This document shows, one piece after another, positions 21,653-33,553 of a stretch of DNA of 35,825 bases; within the stretch, counting starts at the first letter, position 1, and every line of letters starts with the position of its first letter. Both the position numbers and the translations under genes were made by a program. The stretch comes from Saccoglossus kowalevskii (lineage: Eukaryota > Hemichordata > Enteropneusta > Harrimaniidae): the NCBI RefSeq assembly GCF_000003605.2, contig NW_003158078.1, positions 1-35,825 on the forward strand, written 5' to 3'. The notes under the pieces were generated by a model. That model did not search any database, was not told where the DNA came from, and saw only the letters and a list, made by a program, of their open reading frames with translations.

Positions 21653-22552
21653 CTTTATATAGTACCACCTAAAGCTGTATGGAGAAGACAAACCAACACT
21701 TGCTTTATATAGAACCACCTAAAGCTGTATAGAGAAGACAAACCAACACTTGCTTTATATAGTACCACCTAAAGCTGTGTGGAGAAGACAAACCAACACT
21801 TGCTTTATATAGTACCATCTAAAGCTGTATGGAGAAGACAAACCAACACTTGCTTTATATAGTACCACCTAAAGCTGTATGGGGAAGACAAACCAACACT
21901 TGCTTTATATAGTACCACCTAAAGCTGTATAGAGAAGACAAACCAACACTTGCTTTATATAGTGTCACCTAAAGCTGTATGGGGAAGACAAACCAACACT
22001 TGCTTTATATAGTGTCACCTAAAGCTGTATAGAGAAGACAAACCAACACTTGCTTTATATAGTGTCACCTAAAGCTGTATAGAGAAGACAAACCAACATT
22101 TGCTTTATATAGTGTCACCTAAAGCTGTATGGGGAAGACAAACCAACACTTGCTTTATATAGTACCACCTAAAGCTGTATGGAGAAGACAAACCAACACT
22201 TGCTTTATATAGTGTCACCTAAAGCTGTATGGAGAAGACAAACCAACACTTGCTTTGTATAGTACCATCTAAAGCTGTATGGAGAAGACAAACCAACACT
22301 AGCTTTATATAGTGTCACCTAAAGCTGTATGGAGAAGACAAACCAACACTTGCTTTATATAGTACCACCTCAAGCTGTATGGGGAAGACAAACCAACACT
22401 TGCTTTATATAGTGTCACCTAAAGCTGTATGGGGAAGACAAACCAACACTTGCTTTATATAGTACCACCTAAAGCTGTATGGAGAAGACAAACCAACACT
22501 TGCTTTATACAGTGTCACCTAAAGCTGTATGGAGAAGACAAACCAACACTTG

Positions 22553-23202
22553 CTTTATATAGTACCACCTAAAGCTGTATGGGGAAGACAAACCAACACT
22601 TGCTTTATATAGTACCATCTAAAGCTGTATGGAGAAGACAAACCAACACTTGCTTTATATAGTACCACCTAAAGCTGTATGGGGAAGACAAACCAACACT
22701 TGCTTTATATAGTACCATCTAAAGCTGTATGGAGAAGACAAACCAACACTTGCTATATATAGTACCACCTAAAGCTGTATGGGGAAGACAAACCAACACT
22801 TGCTTTATATAGTACCACCTAAAGCTGTATGGAGAAGACAAACCAACACTTGCTTTATACAGTGTCACCTAAAGCTGTATGGAGAAGACAAACCAACACT
22901 TGCTTTATATAGTACCACCTAAAGCTGTATGGGGAAGACAAACCAACACTTGCTTTATATAGTACCATCTAAAGCTGTATGGGGAAGACAAACCAACATT
23001 TGCTTTATATAGTACCACCTAAAGCTGTATGGGGAAGACAAACCAACACTTGCTTTATATAGTACCATCTAAAGCTGTATGGAGAAGACAAACCAACACT
23101 TGCTTTATATAGTACCACCTAAAGCTGTATGGGGAAGACAAACCAACACTTGCTTTATACAGTACCATCTAAAGCTGTATGGAGAAGACAAACCAACACT
23201 TG
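22553..23202. repeat. Amplified TACCATC/TACCACC-GGGG dimers
   Basis: The segment alternates TACCACC GGGG with TACCATC units at roughly 100-bp period (22553-22752 and 22903-23202), interrupted by CTATATATAG, TAC and TATACAG units at 22753-22902. The TACCATC unit at 23153 has acquired TATACAG, and one at 22953 has GGGG with CCAACATTTG. Confidence 0.8.
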
Positions 23203-23252
23203 CTTTATATAGTGTCACCTAAAGCTGTATGGGGAAGACAAACCAACACTTG

Positions 23253-23852
23253 CTTTATATAGTACCACCTAAAGCTGTATGGAGAAGACAAACCAACACT
23301 TGCTTTATACAGTGTCACCTAAAGCTGTATGGAGAAGACAAACCAACACTTGCTTTATATAGTACCACCTAAAGCTGTATGGAGAAGACAAACCAACACT
23401 TGCTTTATATAGTACCATCTAAAGCTGTATGGGGAAGACAAACCAACATTTGCTTTATATAGTGTCAACTAAAGCTGTGTGGGGAAGACAAACCAACACT
23501 TGCTTTATACAGTACCCCATAAAGCTGTATGGAGAAGACGCACCAACACTTGCTTTATATAGTACGACCTCAAGCTGTGTGGAGAAGACACACCAACACT
23601 TGCTTTATATAGTACCACCTAAAGTTGTATGGAGAAGACAAACCAACACTTGTTTTATATAGTGTCACCTAAAGCTGTATGGGGAAGACAAACCAACACT
23701 TGCTTTATATAGTGTCACCTAAAGCTGTATAGAGAAGACAAACCAACACTTGCTTTATATAGTACCACCTAAAGCTGTATGGAGAAGACAAACCAACACT
23801 TGCTTTATATAGTACCACCTAAAGCTGTATAGAGAAGACAAACCAACACTTG
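23253..23852. repeat. V-W-X cassette, full-length relative of 5548-6097
   Basis: V (23453), W (23503), X (23553, with a private CCTCAAGC change at 23569-23572) and AGTTG (23603) are all present. It shares CCAACATTTG before V and TTGTTTTATATAG after AGTTG with the copy at 5548. The CTCAAGC change removes a TAA and helps open the spurious frame at 23429-23662. Confidence 0.88.
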
Positions 23853-24352
23853 CTTTATATAGTGTCACCTAAAGCTGTATGGAGAAGACACACCAACACT
23901 TGCTTTATATAGTGTCACCTAAAGCTGTATAGAGAAGACAAACCAACACTTGCTTTATATAGTACCACCTAAAGCTGTATGGAGAAGACAAACCAACACT
24001 TGCTTTATATAGTGTCACCTAAAGCTGTATAGAGAAGACAAACCAACACTTGCTTTATATAGTACCACCTAAAGCTGTATGGAGAAGACAAACCAACACT
24101 TGCTTTATATAGTGTCACCTAAAGCTGTATGGAGAAGACACACCAACACTTGCTTTATATAGTGTCACCTAAAGCTGTATGGAGAAGACAAACCAACACT
24201 TGCTTTATATAGTGTCACCTAAAGATGTATAGAGAAGACAAACCAACACTTGCTTTATATAGTACCACCTAAAGCTGTGTGGAGAAGACAAACCAACACT
24301 TGCTTTATATAGAACCACCTAAAGCTGTATAGAGAAGACAAACCAACACTTG

Positions 24353-25302
24353 CTTTATATAGTGTCACCTAAAGCTGTATGGAGAAGACAAACCAACACT
24401 TGCTTTATATAGAACCACCTAAAGCTGTATATAGAAGACAAACCAACACTTGCTTTATATAGTGTCACCTAAAGCTGTATGGAGAAGACAAACCAACACT
24501 TGCTTTATATAGAACCACCTAAAGCTGTATGGGGAAGACAAACCAACACTTGCTTTATATAGTACCACCTAAAGCTGTGTGGAGAAGACAAACCAACACT
24601 TGCTTTATATAGAACCACCTAAAGCTGTATAGAGAAGACAAACCAACACTTGCTTTATATAGTGTCACCTAAAGCTGTATGGAGAAGACAAACCAACACT
24701 TGCTTTATATAGTACCACCTAAAGCTGTATGGAGAAGACAAACCAACACTTGCTTTATATAGAACCACCTAAAGCTGTATAGAGAAGACAAACCAACACT
24801 TGCTTTATATAGTACCACCTAAAGCTGTGTGGAGAAGACAAACCAACACTTGCTTTATATAGAACCACCTAAAGCTGTATAGAGAAGACAAACCAACACT
24901 TGCTTTATATAGTGTCACCTAAAGCTGTATGGAGAAGACAAACCATCACTTGCTTTATATAGTGTCACCTAAAGCTGTATGGAGAAGACAAACCAACACT
25001 TGCTTTATATAGTGTCACCTAAAGCTGTATGGAGAAGACAAACCAACACTTGCTTTATATAGTGTCACCTAAAGCTGTATAGAGAAGACACACCAACACT
25101 TGCTTTATGTAGTACCACCTAAAGCCGTGTGGGGAAGACAAACCAACACTTGCTTTATATAGTGTCACCTAAAGCTGTATAGAAAAGACACACCAACACT
25201 TGCTTTATGTAGTACCACCTAAAGCCGTGTGGGGAAGACAAACCAACACTTGCTTTATATAGTGTCACCTAAAGCTGTATAGAGAAGACACACCAACACT
25301 TG
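24353..25302. repeat. Second copy of the 950-bp block
   Basis: This comprises a class-C hexamer with the TATATAGAAG tag (24353-24652), a four-unit link, and the complete AGCCGTG block (24853-25302). Its right junction differs from that of the 20703 copy: here TAC GGGG and TACCATC follow, whereas at 21653 there are three other units before TACCATC, so the offset drops from 3650 to 3550 afterwards. Confidence 0.88.
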
Positions 25303-25752
25303 CTTTATATAGTACCACCTAAAGCTGTATGGGGAAGACAAACCAACACTTGCTTTATATAGTACCATCTAAAGCTGTATGGAGAAGACAAACCAACACT
25401 TGCTTTATATAGTACCACCTAAAGCTGTATGGGGAAGACAAACCAACACTTGCTTTATATAGTACCACCTAAAGCTGTATAGAGAAGACAAACCAACACT
25501 TGCTTTATATAGTGTCACCTAAAGCTGTATGGGGAAGACAAACCAACACTTGCTTTATATAGTGTCACCTAAAGCTGTATAGAGAAGACAAACCAACACT
25601 TGCTTTATATAGTGTCACCTAAAGCTGTATAGAGAAGACAAACCAACATTTGCTTTATATAGTGTCACCTAAAGCTGTATGGGGAAGACAAACCAACACT
25701 TGCTTTATATAGTACCACCTAAAGCTGTATGGAGAAGACAAACCAACACTTG

Positions 25753-26452
25753 CTTTATATAGTACCACCTAAAGCTGTGTGGAGAAGACAAACCAACACT
25801 TGCTTTATATAGAACCACCTAAAGCTGTATAGAGAAGACAAACCAACACTTGCTTTATATAGTGTCACCTAAAGCTGTATGGAGAAGACAAACCAACACT
25901 TGCTTTATATAGTGTCACCTAAAGCTGTATGGAGAAGACAAACCAACACTTGCTTTATATAGAACCACCTAAAGCTGTATAGAGAAGACAAACCAACACT
26001 TGCTTTATATAGTGTCACCTAAAGCTGTATGGAGAAGACAAACCAACACTTGCTTTATATAGAACCACCTAAAGCTGTATGGGGAAGACAAACCAACACT
26101 TGCTTTATATAGTACCACCTAAAGCTGTGTGGAGAAGACAAACCAACACTTGCTTTATATAGAACCACCTAAAGCTGTATAGAGAAGACAAACCAACACT
26201 TGCTTTATATAGTGTCACCTAAAGCTGTATGGAGAAGACAAACCATCACTTGCTTTATATAGTGTCACCTAAAGCTGTATGGAGAAGACAAACCAACACT
26301 TGCTTTATATAGTGTCACCTAAAGCTGTATGGAGAAGACAAACCAACACTTGCTTTATATAGTGTCACCTAAAGCTGTATAGAGAAGACACACCAACACT
26401 TGCTTTATGTAGTACCACCTAAAGCCGTGTGGGGAAGACAAACCAACACTTG
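25753..26452. repeat. Class-C and truncated AGCCGTG block
   Basis: A copy of 19953-20452 is followed by the first part of the AGCCGTG block (CCATCAC unit, TGT, TGT, TATAG/CACA, TATGTAG AGCCGTG), ending at 26452 where a TGT GGGG unit takes over. Class C ends with the unit at 26704, and I see no GAACC unit downstream of it. Confidence 0.82.
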
Positions 26453-26652
26453 CTTTATATAGTGTCACCTAAAGCTGTATGGGGAAGACAAACCAACACT
26501 TGCTTTATATAGTACCACCTAAAGCTGTATGGAGAAGACAAACCAACACTTGCTTTATATAGTACCACCTAAAGCTGTATAGAGAAGACAAACCAACACT
26601 TGCTTTATATAGTGTCACCTAAAGCTGTATGGAGAAGACAAACCAACACTTG

Positions 26653-26703
26653 CTTTATATAGTACCACCTAAAGCTGTATGGAGAAAGACAAACCAACAC
26701 TTG
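26653..26703. repeat. 51-bp monomer with inserted A
   Basis: GGAGAAAGAC at 26681-26690 has one extra A. This is the only indel I found between about 10990 and 35190, and it lies one unit before the last class-C unit. A TACATTGTCACC unit lies close by at 26804 and is otherwise seen only at 35555 and 35605. Confidence 0.85.
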
Positions 26704-27203
26704 CTTTATATAGAACCACCTAAAGCTGTATGGAGAAGACAAACCAACACTTGCTTTATATAGTGTCACCTAAAGCTGTATGGAGAAGACAAACCAACAC
26801 TTGCTTTATACATTGTCACCTAAAGCTGTATGGAGAAGACAAACCAACACTTGCTTTATATAGTACGACCTAAAGCTGTATGGAGAAGACACACCAACAC
26901 TTGCTTTATATAGTGTCACCTAAAGCTGTATGGAGAAGACAAACCAACACTTGCTTTATATAGTGTCACCTAAAGCTGTATGGAGAAGACAAACCAACAC
27001 TTGCTTTATATAGTGTCACCTAAAGCTGTATGGAGAAGACAAACCAACACTTGCTTTATATAGTACCACCTAAAGCTGTATGGAGAAGACACACCAACAC
27101 TTGCTTTATATAGTGTCACCTAAAGCTGTATAGAGAAGACACACCAACACTTGCTTTATATAGTGTCACCTAAAGCTGTATGGGGAAGACAAACCAACAC
27201 TTG

Positions 27204-28403
27204 CTTTATATAGTACCATCTAAAGCTGTATGGGGAAGACAAACCAACACTTGCTTTATATAGTGTCAACTAAAGCTGTGTGGAGAAGACACACCAACAC
27301 TTGCTTTATATAGTACCACCTAAAGCTGTATGGAGAAGACAAACCAACACTTGCTTTATATAGTACCATCTAAAGCTGTATGGAGAAGACAAACCAACAC
27401 TTGCTTTATATAGTACGACCTAAAGCTGTGTGGGGAAGACAAACCAACACTTGCTTTATATAGTGTCACCTAAAGCTGTATGGAGAAGACAAACCAACAC
27501 TTGCTTTATATAGTGTCACCTAAAGCTGTATAGAGAAGACAAACCAACACTTGCTTTATATAGTACCACCTAAAGCTGTATAGAGAAGACAAACCAACAC
27601 TTGCTTTATATAGTGTCACCTAAAGCTGTATGGGGAAGACAAACCAACACTTGCTTTATATAGTGTCACCTAAAGCTGTATAGAGAAGACACACCAACAC
27701 TTGCTTTATGTAGTACCACCTAAAGCTGTGTGGGGAAGACAAACCAACACTTGCTTTATATAGTGTCACCTAAAGCTGTATAGAGAAGACACACCAACAC
27801 TTGCTTTATATAGTACCACCTAAAGGTGTATGGGGAAGACAAACCAACACTTGCTTTATATAGTGTCACCTAAAGCTGTATGGGGAAGACAAACCAACAC
27901 TTGCTTTATATAGTGTCACCTAAAGCTGTATGGGGAAGACAAACCAACACTTGCTTTATATAGTACCACCTAAAGCTGTGTGGGGAAGACAAACCAACAC
28001 TTGCTTTATATAATACTACCTAAAGCTGTATAGAGAAGACACACCAACACTTGCTTTATATAGTGTCACCTAAAGCTGTATAGAGAAGACACACCAACAC
28101 TTGCTTTATATAGTACCACCTAAAGCTGTATGGGGAAGACAAACCAACACTTGCTTTATACAGTGTCACCTAAAGCTGTATGGGGAAGACAAACCAACAC
28201 TTGCTTTATATAGTGTCACCTAAAGCTGTATGGGGAAGACAAACCAACACTTGCTTTATATAGTGCCACCTAAAGCTGTATGGAGAAGACAAACCAACAC
28301 TTGCTTTATATAGTACCACCTAAAGCTGTATGGAGAAGACAAACCAACACTTGCTTTATATAGTGTCACCTAATGCTGTATGGAGAAGACAAACCAACAC
28401 TTG
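27204..28403. repeat. Y/D HOR, copy 3
   Basis: TACCATC GGGG, V GTGTGG CACA (27254), TACGACC (27404), TATGTAG GTGTGG (27704), AGGTG (27804), AATACTACC (28004), TGCCACC (28254) and AATGCTG (28354). It is closest to copy 2 (14303-15452), with one added TGT GGGG unit at 27904. The AATGCTG ending is shared with 2151 and 32254. Confidence 0.9.
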
Positions 28404-28703
28404 CTTTATATAGTGTCACCTAAAGCTGTATGGGGAAGACAAACCAACACTTGCTTTATATAGTACCACCTAAAGGTGTATGGGGAAGACAAACCAACAC
28501 TTGCTTTATATAGTGTCACCTAAAGCTGTATGGGGAAGACAAACCAACACTTGCTTTATATAGTGTCACCTAAAGCTGTATAGAGAAGACAAACCAACAT
28601 TTGCTTTATATAGTGTCACCTAAAGCTGTATGGGGAAGACAAACCAACACTTGCTTTATATAGTACCACCAAAAGCTGTATGGAGAAGACAAACCAACAC
28701 TTG
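28404..28703. repeat. AGGTG/CATTTG link block shared with 11003-11252
   Basis: TGT GGGG, AGGTG GGGG, TGT GGGG, TATAG with CCAACATTTG, TGT GGGG, and a TACCACC unit with CCACCAAAAGC. The AGGTG, CATTTG and rare CCAAAAGC tags are all found in order at 11003-11252, just upstream of HOR copy 1. Confidence 0.82.
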
Positions 28704-29153
28704 CTTTATATAGTGTCACCTAAAGCTGTATGGAGAAGACAAACCAACACTTGCTTTATATAGTGTCACCTAAAGCTGTATGGAGAAGACAAACCAACAC
28801 TTGCTTTATATAGTGTCACCTAAAGCTGTATGGGGAAGACAAACCAACACTTGCTTTATATAGTGTCACCTAAAGCTGTATGGAGAAGACAAACCAACAC
28901 TTGCTTTATATAGTGTCACCTAAAGCTGTATAGAGAAGACACACCAACACTTGCTTTATATAGTGTCACCTAAAGCTGTATGGGGAAGACAAACCAACAC
29001 TTGCTTTATATAGTACCATCTAAAGCTGTATGGAGAAGACACACCAACACTTGCTTTATATAGTGTCACCTAAAGCTGTATAGAGAAGACGCACCAACAC
29101 TTGCTTTATATAGTGTCACCTAAAGCTGTATGGGGAAGACAAACCAACACTTG

Positions 29154-30153
29154 CTTTATATAGTACCATCTAAAGCAGTATGGGGAAGACAAACCAACAC
29201 TTGCTTTATATAGTGTCACCTAAAGCTGTGTGGAGAAGACACACCAACACTTGCTTTATATAGTACCACCTAAAGCTGTATGGAGAAGACAAACCAACAC
29301 TTGCTTTATATAGTACCATCTAAAGCTGTATGGAGAAGACAAACCAACACTTGCTTTATATAGTACGACCTAAAGCTGTGTGGGGAAGACAAACCAACAC
29401 TTGCTTTATATAGTGTCACCTAAAGCTGTATGGAGAAGACAAACCAACACTTGCTTTATATAGTACCACCTAAAGCTGTATGGAGAAGACAAACCAACAC
29501 TTGCTTTATATAGTGTCACCTAAAGCTGTATAGAGAAGACAAACCAACACTTGCTTTATATAGTACCACCTAAAGCTGTATAGAGAAGACAAACCAACAC
29601 TTGCTTTATATAGTGTCACCTAAAGCTGTATGGGGAAGACAAACCAACACTTGCTTTATATAGTGTCACCTAAAGCTGTATGGGGAAGACAAACCAACAC
29701 TTGCTTTATATAGTACCACCTAAAGCTGTGTGGGGAAGACAAACCAACACTTGCTTTATATAATACTACCTAAAGCTGTATAGAGAAGACACACCAACAC
29801 TTGCTTTATATAGTGTCACCTAAAGCTGTATAGAGAAGACACACCAACACTTGCTTTATATAGTACCACCTAAAGCTGTATGGGGAAGACAAACCAACAC
29901 TTGCTTTATACAGTGTCACCTAAAGCTGTATGGGGAAGACAAACCAACACTTGCTTTATATAGTGTCACCTAAAGCTGTATGGGGAAGACAAACCAACAC
30001 TTGCTTTATATAGTGCCACCTAAAGCTGTATGGAGAAGACAAACCAACACTTGCTTTATATAGTACCACCTAAAGCTGTATGGAGAAGACAAACCAACAC
30101 TTGCTTTATATAGTGTCACCTAAAGCTGTATGGAGAAGACAAACCAACACTTG
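29154..30153. repeat. Y/D HOR, copy 4 (internally shortened)
   Basis: It starts with the AGCAGTATGG unit shared only with copy 1 (11253), then TGTCACC GTGTGG CACA in place of V, and TACGACC (29354). It then skips the TATGTAG/AGGTG part and resumes at GTGTGG GG (29704), AATACTACC (29754) and TGCCACC (30004). The internal loss is about four monomers relative to copy 1. Confidence 0.88.
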
Positions 30154-30803
30154 CTTTATATAGTGTCACCTAAAGCTGTATGGGGAAGACAAACCAACAC
30201 TTGCTTTATATAGTGTCACCTAAAGCTGTATAGAGAAGACAAACCAACACTTGCTTTATATAGTGTCACCTAAAGCTGTATAGAGAAGACAAACCAACAT
30301 TTGCTTTATATAGTGTCACCTAAAGCTGTATGGGGAAGACAAACCAACACTTGCTTTATATAGTACCACCTAAAGCTGTATGGAGAAGACAAACCAACAC
30401 TTGCTTTATATAGTGTCACCTAAAGCTGTATGGAGAAGACAAACCAACACTTGCTTTATATAGTGTCACCTAAAGCTGTATGGAGAAGACAAACCAACAC
30501 TTGCTTTATATAGTGTCACCTAAAGCTGTATGGAGAAGACAAACCAACACTTGCTTTATATAGTGTCACCTAAAGCTGTATGGGGAAGACAAACCAACAC
30601 TTGCTTTATACAGCGTCACCTAAAGCTGTATGGAGAAGATAAACCAACACTTGCTTTATATAGTACCACCTAAAGCTGTATGGAGAAGACAAACCAACAC
30701 TTGCTTTATATAGTACCACCTAAAGCTGTATGGGGAAGACAAACCAACACTTGCTTTATATAGTACCACCTAAAGCTGTATGGGGAAGACAAACCAACAC
30801 TTG

Positions 30804-31203
30804 CTTTATATAGTACCATCTAAAGCTGTATGGAGAAGACAAACCAACACTTGCTTTATATAGTACCACCTAAAGCTGTATGGGGAAGACAAACCAACAC
30901 TTGCTTTATATAGTGTCACCTAAAGCTGTATGGGGAAGACAAACCAACACTTGCTTTATATAGTACCACCTAAAGCTGTATGGAGAAGACAAACCAACAC
31001 TTGCTTTATACAGTGTCACCTAAAGCTGTATGGAGAAGACAAACCAACACTTGCTTTATATAGTACCACCTAAAGCTGTATGGAGAAGACAAACCAACAC
31101 TTGCTTTATATAGTACCATCTAAAGCTGTATGGGGAAGACAAACCAACACTTGCTTTATATAGTGTCAACTAAAGCTGTGTGGGGAAGACAAACCAACAC
31201 TTG
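30804..31203. repeat. V-W-X cassette leader, copy of 16703-17102
   Basis: TACCATC, TAC GGGG, TGT GGGG, TAC, TATACAG TGT, TAC, TACCATC GGGG and V match 16703-17102 (offset 14101). The cassette breaks within the next monomer (31204). Just upstream, the unit at 30604 has private changes TATACAGCG and GATAAACC. Confidence 0.82.
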
Positions 31204-31253
31204 CTTTATACAGTACCCCATAAAGCTGTGTGGGGAAGACAAACCAACACTTG
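31204..31253. repeat. Chimeric monomer: W left half joined to GTGTGG-GG right half
   Basis: TATACAGTACCCCATAA (W-specific) continues into GTGTGGGGAAGACAAA, which belongs to the unit that precedes AATACTACC in the Y/D HOR. The next unit, 31254, is indeed AATACTACC. The two halves meet within TAAAGCTGTG, so this unit records an in-register recombination that fused the V-W cassette to the middle of a Y/D HOR. Confidence 0.92.
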
Positions 31254-31503
31254 CTTTATATAATACTACCTAAAGCTGTATAGAGAAGACACACCAACAC
31301 TTGCTTTATATAGTGTCACCTAAAGCTGTATAGAGAAGACACACCAACACTTGCTTTATATAGTGTCACCTAAAGCTGTATAGAGAAGACAAACCAACAC
31401 TTGCTTTATATAGTACCACCTAAAGCTGTATAGAGAAGACAAACCAACACTTGCTTTATATAGTACGACCTAAAGCTGTATGGAGAAGACAAACCAACAC
31501 TTG

Positions 31504-32353
31504 CTTTATATAGTACGACCTAAAGCTGTGTGGGGAAGACAAACCAACACTTGCTTTATATAGTGTCACCTAAAGCTGTATGGAGAAGACAAACCAACAC
31601 TTGCTTTATATAGTACCACCTAAAGCTGTATGGAGAAGACAAACCAACACTTGCTTTATATAGTGTCACCTAAAGCTGTATAGAGAAGACAAACCAACAC
31701 TTGCTTTATATAGTACCACCTAAAGCTGTATAGAGAAGACAAACCAACACTTGCTTTATATAGTGTCACCTAAAGCTGTATGGGGAAGACAAACCAACAC
31801 TTGCTTTATATAGTGTCACCTAAAGCTGTATAGAGAAGACACACCAACACTTGCTTTATGTAGTACCACCTAAAGCTGTGTGGGGAAGACAAACCAACAC
31901 TTGCTTTATATAGTGTCACCTAAAGCTGTATAGAGAAGACACACCAACACTTGCTTTATATAGTGTCACCTAAAGCTGTATAGAGAAGACACACCAACAC
32001 TTGCTTTATATAGTACCACCTAAAGCTGTATGGGGAAGACAAACCAACACTTGCTTTATACAGTGTCACCTAAAGCTGTATGGGGAAGACAAACCAACAC
32101 TTGCTTTATATAGTGTCACCTAAAGCTGTATGGGGAAGACAAACCAACACTTGCTTTATATAGTGCCACCTAAAGCTGTATGGAGAAGACAAACCAACAC
32201 TTGCTTTATATAGTACCACCTAAAGCTGTATGGAGAAGACAAACCAACACTTGCTTTATATAGTGTCACCTAATGCTGTATGGAGAAGACAAACCAACAC
32301 TTGCTTTATATAGTGTCACCTAAAGCTGTATGGGGAAGACAAACCAACACTTG
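31504..32353. repeat. Y/D-type HOR, copy 5 without Y
   Basis: TACGACC GTGTGG GG (31504), TATGTAG GTGTGG GG (31854), two TATAG/CACA, TAC GGGG, TATACAG GGGG (32054), TGCCACC (32154), AATGCTG (32254). Like 1651-2250 it lacks AATACTACC and AGGTG in the middle. An extra TACGACC unit with TATGG (31454) precedes it. Confidence 0.87.
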
Positions 32354-32853
32354 CTTTATATAGTACCACCTAAAGCTGTATAGAGAAGACAAACCAACAC
32401 TTGCTTTATATAGTGTCACCTAAAGCTGTATGGAGAAGACACACCAACACTTGCTTTATATAGTGTCACCTAAAGCTGTATAGAGAAAACAAACCAACAC
32501 TTGCTTTATATAGTACCACCTAAAGCTGTATAGAGAAGACAAACCAACACTTGCTTTATATAGTGTCACCTAAAGCTGTATGGAGAAGACAAACCAACAC
32601 TTGCTTTGTATAGTGTCACCTAAAGCTGTATGGAGAAGACAAACCAACACTTGCTTTATATAGTACCACCTAAAGCTGTATAGAGAAGACAAACCAACAC
32701 TTGCTTTATACAGTGTCACCTAAAGCTGTATGGAGAAGACAAACCAACACTTGCTTTATAAAGTACCACCTAAAGCTGTATGGAGAAGACAAACCAACAC
32801 TTGCTTTATATAGTGTCACCTAAAGCTGTATAGAGAAGACAAACCAACACTTG

Positions 32854-33303
32854 CTTTATATAGTACCATCTAAAGCTGTATGGAGAAGACAAACCAACAC
32901 TTGCTTTATATAGTACCATCTAAAGCTGTATGGAGAAGACAAACCAACACTTGCTTTATATAGTGTCACCTAAAGCTGTATGGAGAAGACGCACCAACAC
33001 TTGCTTTATATAGTACCATCTAAAGCTGTATGGAGAAGACAAACCAACACTTGCTTTATATAGTACCATCTAAAGCTGTATGGAGAAGACAAACCAACAC
33101 TTGCTTTATATAGTGTCACCTAAAGCTGTATGGAGAAGACGCACCAACACTTGCTTTATATAGTACCATCTAAAGCTGTATGGAGAAGACAAACCAACAC
33201 TTGCTTTATATAGTACCATCTAAAGCTGTATGGAGAAGACAAACCAACACTTGCTTTATATAGTGTCACCTAAAGCTGTATGGAGAAGACAAACCAACAC
33301 TTG
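32854..33303. repeat. 150-bp trimer repeated three times
   Basis: TACCATC, TACCATC, TGTCACC with GACGCA occurs at 32854-33003 and 33004-33153; the third copy at 33154-33303 ends with GACAAA in place of GACGCA. Otherwise the copies appear identical, so this is a recent three-unit amplification. Confidence 0.92.
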
Positions 33304-33403
33304 CTTTATATAGTGTCACCTAAAGCTGTATGGAGAAGACAAACCAACACTTGCTTTATATAGTACCACCTAAAGCTGTATGGAGAAGACAAACCAACAC
33401 TTG

Positions 33404-33553
33404 CTTTATACAGTGTCACCTAAAGCTGTATGGAGAAGACAAACCAAAACTTGGTTTATATAGTACCACCTAAAGCTGTATGGAGAAGACAAACCAACAC
33501 TTGCTTTATACAGTGTCACCTAAAGCTGTATGGAGAAGACAAACCAACACTTG
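33404..33553. repeat. CCAAAAC/TTGGTTT block, duplicated at 34504-34653
   Basis: The unit pair carries CCAAAACTTGG across its junction in place of CCAACACTTGC, a double change seen only here and at 34542-34555. The flanking TATACAG units also match, at an offset of 1100 bp. At 34354 only the C-to-G half of the change is present, a possible intermediate or recombinant. Confidence 0.88.

Noticed and set aside
23429..23662. 77-codon open reading frame with an ATG start
   Set aside because: The W monomer (TATACAG, CCCCATAA) and a CTCAAGC change at 23569-23575 happen to remove stops in the frames used. No other V-W-X copy keeps the frame open, so it is not conserved as a coding sequence.
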